From: Halobacillus amylolyticus
GTDB lineage: Bacteria > Bacillota > Bacilli > Bacillales > Halobacillaceae
Assembly: GCF_022921115.1 (NCBI RefSeq)
Contig: NZ_CP095075.1
Coordinates: 992,001-1,056,000 of the forward strand
Direction of reading: 5' to 3'
DNA length: 64,000 nucleotides
Shown here: positions 1-8,295 of the stretch, piece by piece
Position numbering within the stretch: position 1 is the first letter of the stretch
Layout of the letters: every line of letters starts with the position of its first letter
Position numbers and translations under genes: made by a program
The notes under the pieces: generated by a model
Told to the model about the DNA's origin: nothing
The model's input: the letters and a program-made list of their open reading frames with translations, nothing else
Databases searched by the model: none

Positions 1-237
1 AGTATTTTCAAATTTGCGAGCAATGTAGACGACAAGGCGCAAGTTTCGTTCAATGAGCATCGCCCTTGCAGCCTTATCGCCTTTTGGAAGAAGTTCAAGT
101 AATTCCTTTTCCTCTTCCCGTGATAACGGCGGTGGCAGTGCCTCACTTCCGCCAATATAATAGATTTCTTTTTGTTTAATGCCTAGCTTGATTAATAATT
201 TATAAATCCATAGCTTTAGTCTAAACTTCCACTTCAT
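1..237 (-). CDS. sigE: RNA polymerase sigma-E factor, N-terminal part
   Basis: The first 79 codons of the mother-cell sporulation sigma factor SigE; the rest lies beyond the left edge. Near the N-terminus the translation has the hydrophobic pro-sequence, the [13 protein letters not shown] stretch and the start of sigma region 2 ([15 protein letters not shown]). SigE is made as an inactive membrane-associated precursor and is cleaved by SpoIIGA, encoded immediately upstream, which confirms the identity. The ATG is at 237 on the minus strand, 19 bases after the spoIIGA stop, so the two genes form the spoIIG operon. Confidence 0.95.
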   Translation of the reverse strand, partial: MKWKFRLKLWIYKLLIKLGIKQKEIYYIGGSEALPPPLSREEEKELLELLPKGDKAARAMLIERNLRLVVYIARKFENT

Positions 238-256
238 TTTATTTCTTCCCCCTTCT

Positions 257-1165
257 CTATGCCGTAATTCCTTTTAACGAAGCATGTGGATGAATTAATA
301 TTTGATACATTTGGTCATGTGCCAAATCATGATGTTGAATACCTAGGAGCGGCCGATCTACCTTTAGCTGTCCATCTTTTGTATGAATAGTAATGGATTC
401 GACGGTAAACGTAACCATAAGCTGCCCAAGTGAACCTGCTCCTTGATAGGGAACGATTCGGAGGGCTGATTGGATGGCAGGAGATAAATCATCCAAGTGA
501 TCATAAACTTGATCTGACTTGAGAAATTCCAGTTCCTGATCCGAAAGAAGCTGCCGCCAAACTTGAAGATCAGCTAAAAAAACCATCTTCTTACTAATAG
601 GATCGATCAGCTGATTTCCACTATCCACTAAGCCCGTGCAGTCCACCTTTTTTCCGTTAAAACGTATCGTGACATTGTACAAATCCTCAACCTTCATCTG
701 GTGAGCCTGAACTTGCTCCATGCGCCACTTTGTAAACACCCATGACACCGGAAAGCCGATACACACAAACACCCAGCTGACAGGGTCCCCATAACCTGAA
801 GAAAAGGTAATCATACTGCTTCCATCGAATTCGATATGGCTGTTTAGAAAAAAGTGAATTCCGAGCAGTCCCCCGCCAATAGCAAAGGTTACAAAATAAA
901 ACGTCAACCATTGGATAAAAAAAGATTGAATAGACTTAACAGAGAATGCAATATAAATGATAATAAGCGAAAAGAATAACTTCCCAATTGCTGAAGTCAG
1001 CCACACGTTTGGCATTAATACCGTGATCGGCACAATACATGAGGCAAAAAGCGCTGCCGCAAACAGCCTTTTATTCGTAGTCTTCGCCCTCGTTAACCCT
1101 TGAGTTAAGTATAAAATCATTCCATCCATGAATACATTTAATGTCCATACAGCATCAAGGTAAAT
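257..1165 (-). CDS. spoIIGA: Sporulation sigma-E factor-processing peptidase SpoIIGA
   Basis: Membrane aspartic protease that cleaves pro-sigma-E at the spore septum after a signal from the forespore (SpoIIR). The N-terminal half has several membrane helices and the C-terminal half is a soluble protease domain with the active-site motif LVDSGNQL. About 302 aa if it begins at 1165, close to the usual 309. The first in-frame ATG (1129) would remove the first 12 residues, which still match the family (IYLDAVW). No ATG, GTG or TTG lies upstream in frame, but an ATT codon at 1165-1163 follows a strong purine-rich ribosome site, so I place the start there. A sequencing error that removed a normal start codon is the alternative. 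Confidence 0.88.
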   Translation of the reverse strand: MYLDAVWTLNVFMDGMILYLTQGLTRAKTTNKRLFAAALFASCIVPITVLMPNVWLTSAIGKLFFSLIIIYIAFSVKSIQSFFIQWLTFYFVTFAIGGGLLGIHFFLNSHIEFDGSSMITFSSGYGDPVSWVFVCIGFPVSWVFTKWRMEQVQAHQMKVEDLYNVTIRFNGKKVDCTGLVDSGNQLIDPISKKMVFLADLQVWRQLLSDQELEFLKSDQVYDHLDDLSPAIQSALRIVPYQGAGSLGQLMVTFTVESITIHTKDGQLKVDRPLLGIQHHDLAHDQMYQILIHPHASLKGITA

Positions 1166-1198
1166 CCTCCCCTCTCCTCTCTTATTTATTTATTAGTC

Positions 1199-1232
1199 AG
1201 TATAAAGCCTGTCTATGTAAAAAGTCTGTCAG
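1199..1232 (-). promoter_or_regulatory. spoIIG promoter with 22-bp spacer
   Basis: On the minus strand CTGACA (1232-1227) and TATACT (1204-1199) are separated by exactly 22 bases. The B. subtilis spoIIG promoter is known for this over-long spacing and needs Spo0A~P to use sigma-A polymerase. Loose matches to reversed 0A boxes (TCTGACA, overlapping the -35, and CTAGACA about 42 bases further upstream) agree with this. The spacing is seen directly; Spo0A control is inferred. Confidence 0.65.
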
Positions 1233-1392
1233 ATTATGAATGGATTCCAAGCTAGTTTTGTTAGATTCTGTCTAGTGTTTTTCGGAAAAGTTTAAGGTGA
1301 TTATAAGAGGGGATATAGAACAATCTTAGCGGGTATGTTCTCAGTAATTATGTTATGTAAACAATATTGAAGCCTTCCTTATCTATTACAAA

Positions 1393-1487
1393 TTAATTGG
1401 GCGAAATTATAGTTAATTGCACGAAATGTGAGCTTAATTGTACAAAAAATCAATTAATTGCACATATCAGCGATTAATTGCATATTT
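1393..1487. repeat. Intergenic array of five TTAATTG repeats, 20-21 bp period
   Basis: TTAATTG starts at 1393, 1413, 1434, 1454 and 1474, giving intervals of 20, 21, 20 and 20 bases. The better copies extend to TTAATTGCACGAAAT. The array occupies the gap between the ftsZ terminator and the spoIIG promoter, where B. subtilis has bpr and bpf. No coding potential is evident. Confidence 0.75.
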
Positions 1488-1544
1488 CCAGTAAATGGAC
1501 ATAACCAAATGACTGCTGTGTAGTTTATTTTTGCTCCCTTAACT

Positions 1545-1579
1545 ACAAAAAACCGCTGCCCCTTTCAGGACAGCGGTTC
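1545..1579 (-). terminator. Rho-independent terminator after ftsZ
   Basis: Inverted repeat AACCGCTG / CAGCGGTT with a T-run on the minus strand, just after the ftsZ stop. It separates ftsAZ from the spoIIG operon. Confidence 0.85.
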
Positions 1580-1590
1580 TCAAACTTACC

Positions 1591-2742
1591 TTATCTACGG
1601 CGATTACGGTTACGTAAAAACGTCGGAATATCTAGTGTATCTTCTTCTTGCGGAGTTTGTTTAGGTGGTGCTTGATGTGAAGCCTCCCGACGTGATTGCG
1701 GTTGTTCTTCACGTACACGCTCTTGAGGAGTTGGCTTCGCTTGGTTCATCATATTCCCACGAGGTTTTTTCTGAGCTTCAGCAAGCTGGGCTTCATCAAA
1801 CCCAGTCGCAATAACGGTTACGACAATCTCATCTTTGAGGTTTTCATTAATGACAGAACCAAAGATCACGTTTACCTCTTGGTCTGCAGCTGAAGTTACA
1901 ATATCTGCAGCTTCTTGAACTTCATAAAGACTAAGGTTCGTTCCACCGCTGATATTCATTAGCACGCCGTGTGCACCATCAATAGATGTTTCAAGCAACG
2001 GAGAGGAGATCGCTTTTTTAGCTGCCTCTGCTGCACGGCTTTCACCTGTGGCAATTCCAATCCCCATCAGTGCTGAACCTTTATCAACCATAATTGTTTT
2101 CACATCGGCAAAGTCCACGTTTATAAGACCAGGTACTGCAATTAAATCAGAAATCCCTTGTACACCTTGACGAAGCACATTATCTGCTTCACGGAATGCT
2201 TCAAGCATTGGCGTATTTTTGTCAACAATTTCTAATAAGCGATCATTCGGAATCACGATTAGTGTATCGACGCTTCCTTTTAACCCTTCAATCCCGCCTG
2301 TTGCTTGAGTTGAACGTTTGCGGCCTTCAAATGTAAACGGACGAGTCACAACACCTACAGTCAGTGCGCCAAGCTCTTTTGCCACTTGTGCGATGACAGG
2401 TGCGGCGCCTGTACCAGTACCTCCGCCCATTCCAGCTGTTACAAAGACCATATCGGCCCCTTGTAGTGCTTCTTCTAGCTGCTCTTTACTTTCTTCCGCT
2501 GCTTTACGTCCTACTTCTGGATTAGCCCCAGCGCCAAGTCCACGGGTTAATTTTCCGCCAATCTGCATTTTCACTTCAGCCTTTGATAGATTCAAAGCTT
2601 GTGCATCCGTGTTCACGGCTATAAACTCTACTCCTTGAACACCGTGTTCGATCATTCTGTTAACGGCGTTGCTTCCTCCGCCGCCAACACCAATTACTTT
2701 GATTGTTGCTAGTGAATCCATACTCGTATCAAAATCTAACAT
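1591..2742 (-). CDS. ftsZ: Cell division GTPase FtsZ
   Basis: Tubulin-like GTPase that polymerises into the Z ring at mid-cell and recruits the divisome. 383 aa, the normal Bacillus length. The tubulin signature GGGTGTG is near residue 104, preceded by the Rossmann start [18 protein letters not shown] Gln/Pro-rich linker (about 320-365) leads to the conserved C-terminal peptide DIPTFLRNR and a basic tail, which bind FtsA, SepF and ZapA-type partners. It follows ftsA by 74 bases in the same transcription unit and ends at a terminator. Confidence 0.98.
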   Translation of the reverse strand: MLDFDTSMDSLATIKVIGVGGGGSNAVNRMIEHGVQGVEFIAVNTDAQALNLSKAEVKMQIGGKLTRGLGAGANPEVGRKAAEESKEQLEEALQGADMVFVTAGMGGGTGTGAAPVIAQVAKELGALTVGVVTRPFTFEGRKRSTQATGGIEGLKGSVDTLIVIPNDRLLEIVDKNTPMLEAFREADNVLRQGVQGISDLIAVPGLINVDFADVKTIMVDKGSALMGIGIATGESRAAEAAKKAISSPLLETSIDGAHGVLMNISGGTNLSLYEVQEAADIVTSAADQEVNVIFGSVINENLKDEIVVTVIATGFDEAQLAEAQKKPRGNMMNQAKPTPQERVREEQPQSRREASHQAPPKQTPQEEDTLDIPTFLRNRNRRR

Positions 2743-2816
2743 CTTCCGTTCCTCCTAATACACAAGATTACAAGATTTACTATGTTGAACGTTCACATCG
2801 ATCTTTTCTTGTTCCA

Positions 2817-4109
2817 TTAATCAAAAAAGTACTTTAATAGGTTTTGGAAACCTGACTCTTTTTTCTTTTTTTCTGGCTTTTCCGTTTCTTCTTTTGGCTG
2901 CTTCACTGCCCGCTTCTGTTTTTTAGGAGCAGGTTGTTCATAACTCATAGAAACAGACGGAAATATCTCTTTCCCTTGTATTTTCGCATTACGGTAAGCG
3001 AATTGCAATATCCCGACACCACTTGTATATTGCGGTTCACGCACTCCAATATAATCTGGAATCGCTAAACGGACATTGGAATTGAAAACATCCTGTGCCA
3101 ATTCCAAGACACCAGGCATATTCATCGCACCACCAGTGAGGACAAAGCCCCCCGGTAAATCTCTTACACCCATACGCTGCAACTCTTGAGCAGCAAAAAC
3201 AAGGATTTCTTCCAACCTTGCCTCAATCATATCAGAGATTTGCAATTGATTGAATGATTGTTCGCGATTACTTCCAATAATCGTGACAGAAAAAGTCTCT
3301 TCCTCATTCGCATCATCAAAAAAAGCATGACCATGATCGATTTTTATTTTCTCAGCCTCTTCTGTAGAAGTCCTTAACCCAATGGACAAGTCCTTCGTAA
3401 GGTTATCCCCGCCATACGGCAGCATACTTGTCCCTCTTAAGTATCCTTCCTCGAAAATAGACACTGTTGTCGAACCGCCGCCTACATCAACTAACGCAAC
3501 ACCTAAATTTGTTTCATCTTCAGATAAAGAAACAGTTCCTGTAGCAAGTGGCTGCAGGCATACATCCAACACTTCTAGACCGGCTCGTTCAACACATTTT
3601 AATGTATTATGTAAAACGGTTTTAGCACATGTAATAATCATGCCTTCCATTTCTAGACGAACACCGATCATTCCTCTTGGGTCTGTGATTTCATCTTGTC
3701 CATCAACGATAAACTGCTGTGGGATCACATCGATGATTTCACGTTCTGGAGGCACAGAAACAACCTGTGCGGCATCTATCACTCTCGCTATATCCTCATC
3801 ACCAATTTCACGTGTATCACTTGAAACAGCTACAACACCATGACATGGCTGAAGTTGAACATGGTTGCCATTCACACCGACGACGACACGGTCAACCTTC
3901 ATATCTACCATTCGCTCTGCCTGTTCTACCGCAGATTTAATTGAATGAACCGTTTGGTCAATATCGACAATGGCACCTTTTTTCATCCCATTTGATTTGG
4001 ATGATCCTACACCTATTATATTAAGAGAATCATTCATCACTTCTCCAATAATGACTTTAATTCGACTCGTTCCTATATCTAAACTTACTAATATTTCATT
4101 TTGATTCAC
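2817..4109 (-). CDS. ftsA: Cell division protein FtsA
   Basis: Actin-like ATPase that anchors FtsZ filaments to the membrane. The actin-fold phosphate-1 motif LVSLDIGTSRIKV is at the N-terminus, DVGGGSTTVSIF is the phosphate-2 loop, and the C-terminus is a basic linker followed by an amphipathic membrane-targeting helix (FQNLLKYFFD). I use the GTG at 4109, preceded by AGGAGGTG, because the 26 residues upstream of it are not family-like and contain the likely promoter. That gives 430 aa. Confidence 0.95.
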   Translation of the reverse strand: MNQNEILVSLDIGTSRIKVIIGEVMNDSLNIIGVGSSKSNGMKKGAIVDIDQTVHSIKSAVEQAERMVDMKVDRVVVGVNGNHVQLQPCHGVVAVSSDTREIGDEDIARVIDAAQVVSVPPEREIIDVIPQQFIVDGQDEITDPRGMIGVRLEMEGMIITCAKTVLHNTLKCVERAGLEVLDVCLQPLATGTVSLSEDETNLGVALVDVGGGSTTVSIFEEGYLRGTSMLPYGGDNLTKDLSIGLRTSTEEAEKIKIDHGHAFFDDANEEETFSVTIIGSNREQSFNQLQISDMIEARLEEILVFAAQELQRMGVRDLPGGFVLTGGAMNMPGVLELAQDVFNSNVRLAIPDYIGVREPQYTSGVGILQFAYRNAKIQGKEIFPSVSMSYEQPAPKKQKRAVKQPKEETEKPEKKKKESGFQNLLKYFFD

Positions 4110-4149
4110 CAGTGACGCACCTCCTGTAACAAGCCATATAAGTACCCAA

Positions 4150-4178
4150 ATCATATCGAATTTACAATCAAAAAACAA
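4150..4178 (-). promoter_or_regulatory. Likely ftsAZ promoter
   Basis: On the minus strand TTGTTT (4178-4173), a 17-base spacer and TATGAT (4155-4150) lie about 40 bases before the ftsA start. An overlapping AGGATT followed about 13 bases later by AAATTC resembles a sigma-H promoter, the type used for sporulation-time ftsAZ expression in B. subtilis. The sigma-H reading is tentative. Confidence 0.45.
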
Positions 4179-4287
4179 TCCTTGCAATATAAACGTAAAT
4201 GAAATGATAACTTGCGTAATTAAATGAACTTATTTTTATGAAAAATAGTATATTTATTGCTTTCCACAGATTTTCTTGAATCCCTTT

Positions 4288-4656
4288 TTATTTTTGCTTC
4301 ATTTTTTCAAATTTGCGCGCAATCAGCCGTTGATCAATCACATGTCTTCTGATGATGGCTATATTTTGAAACAACCGTACACCAAATGCAAAGACAGCTG
4401 CAAGGTATAAATCCACTCCTAATTGTACACCTAGAAAAGCTAAGAGGGCAGCTAAGGTAACATTTGAGAAGAAACCCGTAATAAATACTGTTTCATCAAA
4501 TGTTTTCTCTAAGTTTGCACGGATCCCTCCTAACAGTGTATCAAATGCGGCCAAAACAGCAATAGACAGGTAATCCGTATATTCTTCAGGTACACGCAAG
4601 TCTGTCATCAGACCAACAGAAATCCCAATCACTAAAAACAACACGGGGAGCCACAT
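4288..4656 (-). CDS. sbp: Small basic integral membrane protein Sbp (DUF1290)
   Basis: Function unknown; conserved next to ftsA in Bacillaceae. About 122 aa with three hydrophobic segments and a Lys/Arg-rich C-terminal tail, as in B. subtilis Sbp. The start is the ATG at 4656 because an AGGTG ribosome site lies 6 bases upstream and the protein then begins MWLPVL, as in the family. It follows ylxX by one base. A role near the divisome is suggested only by neighbourhood. Confidence 0.88.
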   Translation of the reverse strand: MWLPVLFLVIGISVGLMTDLRVPEEYTDYLSIAVLAAFDTLLGGIRANLEKTFDETVFITGFFSNVTLAALLAFLGVQLGVDLYLAAVFAFGVRLFQNIAIIRRHVIDQRLIARKFEKMKQK

Positions 4657-4657
4657 C

Positions 4658-5380
4658 TTATTCACCTGTCTTTTCCATTTCTACTTCTTGTAAAACTTCT
4701 AAATGTAAAGGATCTTCAAATTTTGGCAAAGTGATGTCTTGCCCTATTTTTATTTGCAGATCTAAATTTTCAATAGCAAAGTAATCATTAGACTGACTCA
4801 CTTCCATATAATCAGAAAGTTTCTCCGGATTATCGGCAAGAGCGGTGATCGTTACAGGAAGAGGAGGCAAAGGTCTGTTATTTACATACGTGTAGCCATT
4901 TACCCCTCTTACCGGTGATAAATTTGTCACCCGTTCATTTCCGATGACAATCTCACCCGCTCCAAACTCATTGAGGTCATTTATTAATCGGCTCAATAGT
5001 TGTGGTGAAATAGATGGGTAGCTTTGCACCTCATCACTTTCTACAAAAATCGGAACAACTTCAATCATAATTCCGGCTCCTGTTTGTTCCGTTAACCCGG
5101 CCTTTCGCTCTAAAGAGCTTATTGAAGCTTTAAGTGTTTCGATTTGCTCTTGTTTACTCTGTTGTTGGTAATTTTCAATCGTTTGATCAGCTTTGGAGAT
5201 TTTTGTTAAAAGATCTTTTTGTTGATTTTGCTGCCTTTCTATAGCCTTTCTAATTTCCCATTTATCTCTCGTTTCTCTTTCCTGTCCAGGACCTGCTTTG
5301 GTCGTTTGAAATTGGATCGCAATCATAAATCCTATGACTAAAAAAATAATTGTGATCACCCATGTTGTCCATTTACTCAT
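4658..5380 (-). CDS. ylxX: DUF881 family membrane-anchored protein YlxX
   Basis: About 240 aa: an N-terminal membrane anchor (residues 5-24), a coiled-coil rich in Glu and Gln (about 35-90) and an extracellular DUF881 domain. Function unknown. It is a paralogue of the upstream neighbour ylxW, so the two probably arose by tandem duplication. The ATG at 5380 has AAAGGTG at good distance and overlaps the ylxW end by a few bases. Topology and location in the dcw cluster suggest a cell-envelope role. Confidence 0.85.
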   Translation of the reverse strand: MSKWTTWVITIIFLVIGFMIAIQFQTTKAGPGQERETRDKWEIRKAIERQQNQQKDLLTKISKADQTIENYQQQSKQEQIETLKASISSLERKAGLTEQTGAGIMIEVVPIFVESDEVQSYPSISPQLLSRLINDLNEFGAGEIVIGNERVTNLSPVRGVNGYTYVNNRPLPPLPVTITALADNPEKLSDYMEVSQSNDYFAIENLDLQIKIGQDITLPKFEDPLHLEVLQEVEMEKTGE

Positions 5381-5385
5381 GTAGT

Positions 5386-6087
5386 TCACCTTTCAGATGT
5401 CAATCTTGCTTTCATCTTAACTTCCCCGTCCTTCGTCAGTTGAACATCCACATGCTCATTTTCCAATTGGTCAATGACTCCGCGCGTTAAATCAAGACTT
5501 GAGTATAAAACGTCTGAATCACCGATCGCAGAGATCACAAACGGGGCAGAATGTTTAACGCCATCTACTGTAATGACTGGACCCGTACAGGATATATAGC
5601 TGTCACTGAAGTAGCGCTGGCCATTTATCGATACAGCTTTTGCCCCAGCACTCAGCAGTTCATTGATTACGAGATGGATATGACTTTCATGAACAATGTA
5701 ATTATTGATATTGTCCTCTTCAGGTACATATTGGGCATCGCTAAGGGTCACTATCACTCCTGGTCCTTTTACAGGTAATTCTCCTGCCAATAGTTGAAGT
5801 TCCTTCTTTTCCTCCACATAATCGGCAACCATTTGCTCTGATTCAGCTAGATTACTTTCGAACTGTTGAATCTGACCGCGCTTACTTCGCAGTTCATCTC
5901 CCAGCTGCTTATTCCTTTCCTCTATTTCTAACAACTTTTGTTGATAAAAATATTCCTGTTCCCATTGCGTGTCATTTAGCTGAACCATTTGCGGACCACT
6001 TTTTGTTTGTTGGTAGCTATAGGCAACCAAAAATCCTGTAACGAGTAAAACGATAGAAAGAAGAAGAGGTTTACTCCTGATTCTCAT
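5386..6087 (-). CDS. ylxW: DUF881 family membrane-anchored protein YlxW
   Basis: About 233 aa with one N-terminal membrane segment, a coiled-coil (about 45-95) and a DUF881 domain containing the AVSINGQRY and DVLYSSLDL stretches. Function unknown. The second of two close ATGs (6087) is favoured because GAGGTGA then sits 6 bases upstream. The start overlaps the last codons of divIB, so translation is probably coupled. Confidence 0.85.
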   Translation of the reverse strand: MRIRSKPLLLSIVLLVTGFLVAYSYQQTKSGPQMVQLNDTQWEQEYFYQQKLLEIEERNKQLGDELRSKRGQIQQFESNLAESEQMVADYVEEKKELQLLAGELPVKGPGVIVTLSDAQYVPEEDNINNYIVHESHIHLVINELLSAGAKAVSINGQRYFSDSYISCTGPVITVDGVKHSAPFVISAIGDSDVLYSSLDLTRGVIDQLENEHVDVQLTKDGEVKMKARLTSER

Positions 6088-6880
6088 CGTCATTCACCTC
6101 TGCTGATTCTTCCTTATTCTCCTCAGCCGGGTAGGCTTCAAAATAAGTACCTACATCTATATGTATGATTCCTTCCTGATCCTCGCTCAGCTGTGAAACA
6201 ATGGAAGGATAGGCAGGCATCTTACTAGAGAAGGTTCGAAGGGAAGCCTGTACTTCATACCCATCATTCATATATAGAGTAATCAAATAGGGATTGTCCT
6301 CTTCTGGTGTCCAATGAATTTCAGAGATCAAACGAGCGACACTGTTCGGTAATTCTTTTAATTCCTTAGACATTTCCTTTAAATACGTTAGTTTTGTAAA
6401 GCCTTTTAAAATCGGTGCGTCTCCACCTGGTACGTTCATTTCTACATCCAGTCGGGTCCCATTTTCTAAAATAGGCTGATACTGACCATTTACTTGAACA
6501 TATCCAATTCGTTCAGCTTCTTCTACTTTAATATGGACGGTACTTGGTAGTTCTCGACTGACTTCCACCCCTGTAATCTGATTGTGTGAAGCAATCTTTC
6601 CCTCCACTTTTTCAGGGTCGACTTTCCAGAAGTTCGTATTCTCCGTAAGGCCGGAAAGCTCTCTGATTTCACCGGCCTCAACATGCTTCTCTCCCTCTAT
6701 AGCAACGTTTCGAATGTGACTAAGAGGAGATTGTAAATAAACGACAATAGCAATTAACAAAAATAATATAGTCAAGTATTGAACTAATCGTCTGTTGGCT
6801 TTCTTTTTTCTAACTTGTTTTAATTTAGGAATTCGATCTTCTATGGAAACAACTTTCTTTTCTTCTTCCATACTGGGCAT
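6071..6880 (-). CDS. divIB: Cell division protein DivIB (FtsQ family)
   Basis: Bitopic divisome protein that works with FtsL and DivIC to recruit and control the septal synthase. Up to 269 aa: a cytoplasmic N-terminus (VVSIEDRIPKLK), one membrane helix (about 33-51), a POTRA domain beginning IRNVAIEGEKHV, a beta domain, and an acidic C-terminal tail. An ATG at 6871 is a possible alternative start. Here it heads its own transcription unit, with no murG or murB before it. Confidence 0.93.
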   Translation of the reverse strand: MPSMEEEKKVVSIEDRIPKLKQVRKKKANRRLVQYLTILFLLIAIVVYLQSPLSHIRNVAIEGEKHVEAGEIRELSGLTENTNFWKVDPEKVEGKIASHNQITGVEVSRELPSTVHIKVEEAERIGYVQVNGQYQPILENGTRLDVEMNVPGGDAPILKGFTKLTYLKEMSKELKELPNSVARLISEIHWTPEEDNPYLITLYMNDGYEVQASLRTFSSKMPAYPSIVSQLSEDQEGIIHIDVGTYFEAYPAEENKEESAEVNDDENQE

Positions 6881-6966
6881 GTCTCCTTGCTGCTGCCATG
6901 TGCGAAAGCTTCACTGCAGGAAACTGCAGTTGATAAATTGAACCTATTTTCTATACTTTCTGCAAC

Positions 6967-6980
6967 TCCCATTATATCAC
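6967..6980 (-). promoter_or_regulatory. Extended -10 promoter upstream of divIB
   Basis: TGATATAAT on the minus strand is an extended -10 element. It lies about 90 bases upstream of divIB and after the spoVE terminator. No good -35 is visible. It would let divIB-ylxW-ylxX-sbp be transcribed independently. Confidence 0.5.
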
Positions 6981-7093
6981 ATATCCGCATGCGAATTAGG
7001 AACTAGTTTGCAATTATTTCAGCTTTATTTACAACGGTTTGTGATTAGTTTAACACTGAACAGACTACATTGTGAATAACCTGTAGAAAAAGA

Positions 7094-7127
7094 CAAAAAC
7101 CGTACAGGACATAGGCCTGTACGGTTA
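7094..7127 (-). terminator. Rho-independent terminator after spoVE
   Basis: AACCGTACAGG / CCTGTACGGTT stem followed by a T-run on the minus strand, 9 bases past the spoVE stop. It splits the dcw cluster between spoVE and divIB. Confidence 0.9.
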
Positions 7128-7135
7128 CATTTGCA

Positions 7136-8234
7136 TCATTTTGAGGAATATCGACTGACACTTAATAGCAAACCAAGTGAAGCTAAAGTTAAGGTTAGAG
7201 AAGATCCTCCATAACTTACCAATGGAAGTGTGATCCCGTAACAGGTATTAAACCTGTTACGACACTTACGTTTATCATCACTTGAATGGAAATCATTCCA
7301 ACTATGCCAAGAGCCAGCAGACTGCCAAATAAATCCGGGGCATACAAACTGGCCCTTATCCCTCGCCACAACAAGATGAAGAATAGAATGAGAACAACGC
7401 TTCCCCCGATGAATCCTAACTCTTCTGCTAATACGGCAAAGATAAAATCTGTTTGCGGTTCAGGTAAATAAAAGAACTTTTGCATACTGTTTCCTAAACC
7501 AAGTCCAAGTAAGCCACCCGGACCGATCGCATATAAGGACTGAATAATTTGGAAGCCGCTCCCGAGCGGATCCTCCCAGGGATGCAAAAAGGATGTAATT
7601 CGTTTAATTCGGTATGGAGCCGATGCAATTAACCCAACCATACCAACGGCTCCGGCCGCAGCAATCCACATAAAGTGGCCGATTCTCGCCCCAGCCGTAA
7701 ACATCATTACAAGACACGTCGTTACCATCACGACGCCTGTCCCTAAATCTGGCTGCAGCATGATGAGAGCAAAAGGTACAAGGATCAGGGCTAGACCTGG
7801 AAGAAAGCCTTCTTGGAAGGAAACAATTTTCTTTTGTCTTACCGATAAGAACCTTGCTAAATATATAATCAAGCCAAGCTTCATAAATTCAGAGGGCTGA
7901 ATACTGAACATGCCGATCCCTATCCAGCTCCTTGCCCCCCACGAACCATCCCTACTCCTGGGATTAAGACTGCGATTAAAAAAACAAGACAGATAATGCC
8001 AATCCATTTCGCATGCTTAAACCAGAAATAATACGGGATACGTGATAAGGCAATCATAGCCGCAAGACCAAGCACAGCGAACAATATTTGTCGTTTGGCA
8101 TAATACCATGCGTCATCAAATTTATACTCTGACCAGATGCTTGAGGAACTGTACACCATAATAATCCCAATAATTAATATACTAAGAATTGTACATGTCA
8201 GCCATACGTCCGGCTTTTTTTCAACTTTGTCCAT
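7136..8234 (-). CDS. spoVE: SEDS peptidoglycan polymerase SpoVE (two frameshifts in this sequence)
   Basis: Polytopic SEDS glycosyltransferase that partners a class B penicillin-binding protein, probably SpoVD, to make spore cortex. The protein is spread over three frames. Adding one C to the run at 7935-7940 and one to the run at 7235-7237 restores a continuous reading of about 366 aa, the usual size. Restored landmarks are GGARSWIGIG, PEPQTDFIFAVLAEELG and the C-terminal TLPLVSYGGSS signature. Because repair needs only one base in each C run, I read these as sequencing errors. Genuine inactivation would block only sporulation, so it is not excluded from this gene alone. Confidence 0.88.
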
Positions 8235-8295
8235 AAAAAAGCCCTACCTCCCATATCATTTGGAAAACAGGGCTAACAGCTTGTCACATAAGCCC

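Noticed and set aside
1696..2638. Plus-strand frames opposite ftsZ
   Set aside because: They are antisense shadows of a highly conserved gene with no ribosome site or family resemblance.
6912..6930. ACTGCAG / CTGCAGT palindrome before divIB
   Set aside because: Only 7 bp arms, no conserved context or known binding site; could be chance.
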